Assembly: GCA_900313855.1 (NCBI GenBank)
Contig: OMSZ01000346.1
Coordinates: forward strand, 1 to 8,820
Direction of reading: 5' to 3'
Length of the DNA stretch: 8,820 nucleotides
DNA from: an uncultured Eubacteriales bacterium
GTDB taxonomy: Bacteria > Bacillota > Clostridia > Lachnospirales > Lachnospiraceae
Part shown: one piece after another, positions 6,617-8,820 of the stretch
Numbering within the stretch: the stretch's first letter is position 1
Layout: each line of letters opens with the position of its first letter
The notes under the pieces: generated by a model
The model's input: only the letters and a program-made list of their open reading frames with translations
Told to the model about the DNA's origin: nothing
Database searches by the model: none
Position numbers and translations under genes: made by a program

Positions 6617-7453
6617 CTAAAGACCTGCCCGTGTGATTTCTATATCCGAGTTGAAAACTCTCATCATCTCATTGGTAAGACTCAGATTATTCGGCTGCAT
6701 CTCGATTTCCCCGCGCCTTACCCACTCGGCATATTTCAGTTCGTTCTCATCCATACGGATCGTTCCATCACCATCCGCCTCGCAGAAAAAGCCAACCAGA
6801 ATATCCTGTGCCATTCCCCAGGGCTGCGACTTGTAATATCTTATATTCTTAACGTGTACGCCGGTCTCCTCTAAGACCTCGCGCGCTACCGTCTCCTCAA
6901 GCGTCTCGCCTATCTCGGTAAAACCTGCCACAAGCGCATTATGACCATAGCCGCGGCGGTACCTTGTAACCAGCAGGCACTCATCCTTTATCACTCCTAC
7001 TATAACGGCAGGATTGATCCGCGGATAGATTATATTGCCGCACTTCTTACATACAAGCGCCCGCTCGTTTTGATCAAACTCAAGAAAAGAAGCACATTTA
7101 CCGCAGTATCTGTTATCTGAATACCACTTCCATAAATGATAAGCCGTAAATGCAGCAAACATCTCCTTGTCCGCGCACGTGTCACGAAGCTCCCTAACAG
7201 AATGATAAGAAAAACCCTGCTTAGAATGATCGCAAACCTCCGCCGCCAGAAAGTACCGCTTATCATCCACAGAGAAAAGATAAACCGTCTTTGTGGCATT
7301 TACATCTTTTGCGGTAGTAAAATGGATCCGCCCATCCGTTATACTTACAAGAACCCTTCCTTCATTGTCAAAAACCAGCAGATTATCATCATCCTTAATA
7401 TCATATAAATGAAAACTGTTATCTAATTTGCTCGGATAGATATCCTGTATCAT
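6617..7453 (-). CDS. nudC: NADH pyrophosphatase (Nudix hydrolase NudC)
   Basis: Hydrolyses NAD(H) to NMN(H) and AMP; family members also remove NAD caps from RNA. The protein has 278 residues, within the normal range. The N-terminal domain (1-110) is followed by a zinc ribbon with Cys117, Cys120, Cys135 and Cys138, then the Nudix domain. The Nudix box runs from Gly177 to Val199 and fits GX5EX7REUXEEXGU exactly, with Glu183, Arg191, Glu192, Glu195 and Glu196. The NADH-specificity motif begins SQPW at 209-212 but continues GMAQ instead of the classical PFPxS. The ATG overlaps the stop of the HAD gene (ATGA), so translation is probably coupled; only weak AGG is seen upstream. The lipoprotein gene follows after 18 bases. 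Confidence 0.94.
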   Translation of the reverse strand: MIQDIYPSKLDNSFHLYDIKDDDNLLVFDNEGRVLVSITDGRIHFTTAKDVNATKTVYLFSVDDKRYFLAAEVCDHSKQGFSYHSVRELRDTCADKEMFAAFTAYHLWKWYSDNRYCGKCASFLEFDQNERALVCKKCGNIIYPRINPAVIVGVIKDECLLVTRYRRGYGHNALVAGFTEIGETLEETVAREVLEETGVHVKNIRYYKSQPWGMAQDILVGFFCEADGDGTIRMDENELKYAEWVRRGEIEMQPNNLSLTNEMMRVFNSDIEITRAGL

Positions 7454-8118
7454 AGCCTGCCCTCTTCAATAATTGATAAAATGTCTAACGGCGTCTCTGC
7501 GATGTAGGTTGCGCCGGCTTCCTTAAGCTCGTCAAGACTTCCGTATCCATAAAGCACACCGATTGAATCAACACCCGCATCCTTCGCGCCCACAATATCG
7601 TATTTGCGGTCACCGATCATGATGACTCTTTGCCTGTTGCTAATATCATTTTCGCCTATCGCTCGCTCGATAAGCTGCTTCTTATTCGGACTCTTCTCAC
7701 TCTTACCGGGACCTATGACAGCATCAAAATAGTCATTCAGATGGAAATGCACTATTATCCGCTTTGCCGTAACCTGCGGCTTAGACGTAACAACATAGAG
7801 CTTTTTATCATGTTCGTGAAGAGTCCTTACCGTCTCCTCTATTCCGTCAAAAAGCGGTGCGTCAAACAATCCTTCAACCTCATAATAATCCCGATAAAGC
7901 TTCACAGCCCTTTCGGCATCCTCGTCATTCATCCCATAAAAATCTTGAAATGAGTTAAACAAAGGTGGACCTATGAACTTCTGAAGCTGCTTATCAGTCT
8001 CGCTGCTTGTGTCTATATTCATTTGGGAAAGCGCATATCTTGCAGAACGGATTATGCCAAATTCCGATTGAGTTATAGTTCCGTCAAGATCAAAAAAAAT
8101 GTAGTCATAATTATTCAT
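7450..8118 (-). CDS. HAD-superfamily hydrolase, phosphoglycolate-phosphatase-like
   Basis: Probable cytoplasmic phosphatase of the haloacid dehalogenase superfamily, 222 residues. Motif I is DLDGT with nucleophile Asp10 and acid/base Asp12; motif II is TSK with Thr111/Ser112; the motif III lysine lies in KSEKSPNKK (139-147); motif IV is GDRKYD with Asp170 and Asp174. An alpha-helical cap (about 15-85) containing FIGPPL (48-53) lies between motifs I and II, as in the Gph/PpaX/beta-phosphoglucomutase subclass. The substrate (phosphoglycolate, a nucleotide, pyrophosphate or a sugar phosphate) cannot be read from the sequence. AGGAG lies 7 bases before the ATG. The stop overlaps the nudC start by four bases, so the pair may act on related nucleotide or phosphate metabolites, which is only inference. 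Confidence 0.9.
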   Translation of the reverse strand: MNNYDYIFFDLDGTITQSEFGIIRSARYALSQMNIDTSSETDKQLQKFIGPPLFNSFQDFYGMNDEDAERAVKLYRDYYEVEGLFDAPLFDGIEETVRTLHEHDKKLYVVTSKPQVTAKRIIVHFHLNDYFDAVIGPGKSEKSPNKKQLIERAIGENDISNRQRVIMIGDRKYDIVGAKDAGVDSIGVLYGYGSLDELKEAGATYIAETPLDILSIIEEGRL

Positions 8119-8141
8119 GGTTACTCTCCTGTCGCATGCAA

Positions 8142-8170
8142 TTTATCACAACTAAAGATATTATGATCAA
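8142..8170 (-). promoter_or_regulatory. Possible sigma-70-type promoter for the HAD-nudC-lipoprotein genes
   Basis: In the 78-base gap after tcdA, minus-strand TTGATC (8165-8170) lies 17 bases before GATAAA (8142-8147), which is preceded by TGT as in an extended -10. Each box matches consensus at only four of six positions. No terminator separates it from tcdA, so read-through from tcdA is equally possible. Confidence 0.3.
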
Positions 8171-8196
8171 TATAGTAAAACTCAGATTACTGCTTT

Positions 8197-8820
8197 TTAG
8201 AAGCTTCCTTTCAATCCTGTAATATCCTTTACAACCTCTCCCGCAATGATCAAGCCCGCCACAGAAGGAACAAATGCCACACTTCCGGGAACCGCTCTTT
8301 TCCCGGGGGCTTTATTCTCTGCCTCCTGCACACTAGCTGCATTTGTCCGACAATCATTTGACATTTCTTTAATAGGACTTAAAGGTATCTCTTCCGAATA
8401 AACCACCTTAAGCTTCTTAACTCCGCGTTTTTTAAGCTCACGTCTCATGACCTTGGCAAGCGGACACATCTGTGTTTTATAGATATCTGCCACCTTAAAA
8501 GCGCTTGCTTCAAGCTTATTACCTGCTCCCATCGAGCTTATCACGGGAATTCCTTCTTTGCTGCATTTCATTACAAGCTCAATCTTGGCAGTGACCGTAT
8601 CCACAGCATCAACGACATAATCATATTCGTCAAACGGAAACTCATCAGCATTCTCCGGGAGAAAAAAACAATTGTGTATTCTTACATCCACATCAGGATT
8701 GATCTCAAGCATCCGCTCCCGCATTACTTCTGTCTTGTACTGCCCTATCGTCTTATGGGTTGCAATGATCTGTCTGTTAATATTAGAAAGACATACCGTA
8801 TCATTATCAATAAGATCAAA
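8197..8820 (-). CDS. tcdA: tRNA threonylcarbamoyladenosine dehydratase TcdA (N-terminus beyond the right edge)
   Basis: ThiF/E1-like enzyme that uses ATP to cyclise the t6A37 side chain of ANN-decoding tRNAs to ct6A. The window holds the last 207 residues; the frame is open from the right edge, so the Met at 8724 is internal and only about 35-40 N-terminal residues, including the glycine-rich nucleotide loop, are missing. Visible hallmarks are the ATP-binding acidic and arginine stretch LIDNDTVCLSNINRQ (3-17 of the visible part), TIGQYKTEV, YVVDAVDTVTAK, MGAGNKLEASAFKVADIYKT, CPLAKVMRRELKKRG and LKVVYSEE, all in the order and wording of TcdA/YgdL rather than ThiF or MoeB. No adenylated-sulfur-carrier zinc cysteine pairs are seen, also as in TcdA. 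The C-terminus (PGSVAFVPSVAGLIIAGEVV) is complete. Confidence 0.92.
   Translation of the reverse strand, partial: FDLIDNDTVCLSNINRQIIATHKTIGQYKTEVMRERMLEINPDVDVRIHNCFFLPENADEFPFDEYDYVVDAVDTVTAKIELVMKCSKEGIPVISSMGAGNKLEASAFKVADIYKTQMCPLAKVMRRELKKRGVKKLKVVYSEEIPLSPIKEMSNDCRTNAASVQEAENKAPGKRAVPGSVAFVPSVAGLIIAGEVVKDITGLKGSF

Noticed and set aside
8197..8724. A complete 175-residue gene starting at the Met at 8724
   Set aside because: The frame continues upstream to the edge and the added 32 residues contain conserved TcdA sequence (DNDTVCLSNINRQ), so the Met is internal and the gene is partial.

Overview
The window reads as a piece of chromosome from an anaerobic Firmicute of the class Clostridia, most likely a Lachnospiraceae-type gut or rumen bacterium. 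This is inferred from AGGAGG-type ribosome binding sites, the Gram-positive lipoprotein signal, the very long coiled-coil FtsX-family permease and the style of the tRNA-dehydratase and NADH-pyrophosphatase proteins; no rRNA or other species marker is present. Every gene lies on the minus strand, so the reading order runs from the right edge to the left edge. Coding density is high, and no gap without a gene exceeds about 215 bases.

Right part (8820 to about 5211, in order of transcription). It opens with the C-terminal three quarters of TcdA, the ThiF/E1-like enzyme that cyclises threonylcarbamoyladenosine in tRNA, cut by the right edge. A 78-base gap with a possible promoter follows. Then come a HAD-family phosphatase, NudC (NADH pyrophosphatase, translationally coupled to the phosphatase by an ATGA overlap) and a secreted lipoprotein with an acidic low-complexity linker, an unrecognised middle domain and a C-terminal discoidin-like glycan-binding domain. 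A clear intrinsic terminator after the lipoprotein closes this unit.

Left part (about 5210 to 1). A MacB/LolD-type ABC ATPase is followed, after a 215-base repeat-filled gap, by its 1119-residue FtsX-type permease. The permease carries an extracellular coiled-coil hairpin of about 315 residues. Thirteen bases downstream starts a D-2-hydroxyacid dehydrogenase, which runs off the left edge. The ATPase and permease should form one exporter or mechanotransmission complex. The dehydrogenase is probably co-transcribed with the permease, but nothing in its sequence links it functionally.

The least ordinary signals are these. (1) The gap between ATPase and permease holds a tandem 71-bp repeat. Its two 28-nt loops are nearly identical, but they are closed by unrelated, self-complementary stems, which is a covariation-like signature; the array is bracketed by a 21-22 bp direct repeat that copies the ATPase stop-codon region. 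(2) The dehydrogenase carries an array of 11-residue (33-bp) glycine-rich tandem repeats inside its Rossmann domain. (3) The permease hairpin has twelve glycines at exactly seven-residue spacing and a 41-residue duplication shared by its two arms. I see no CRISPR array, transposase, phage gene, tRNA or rRNA.
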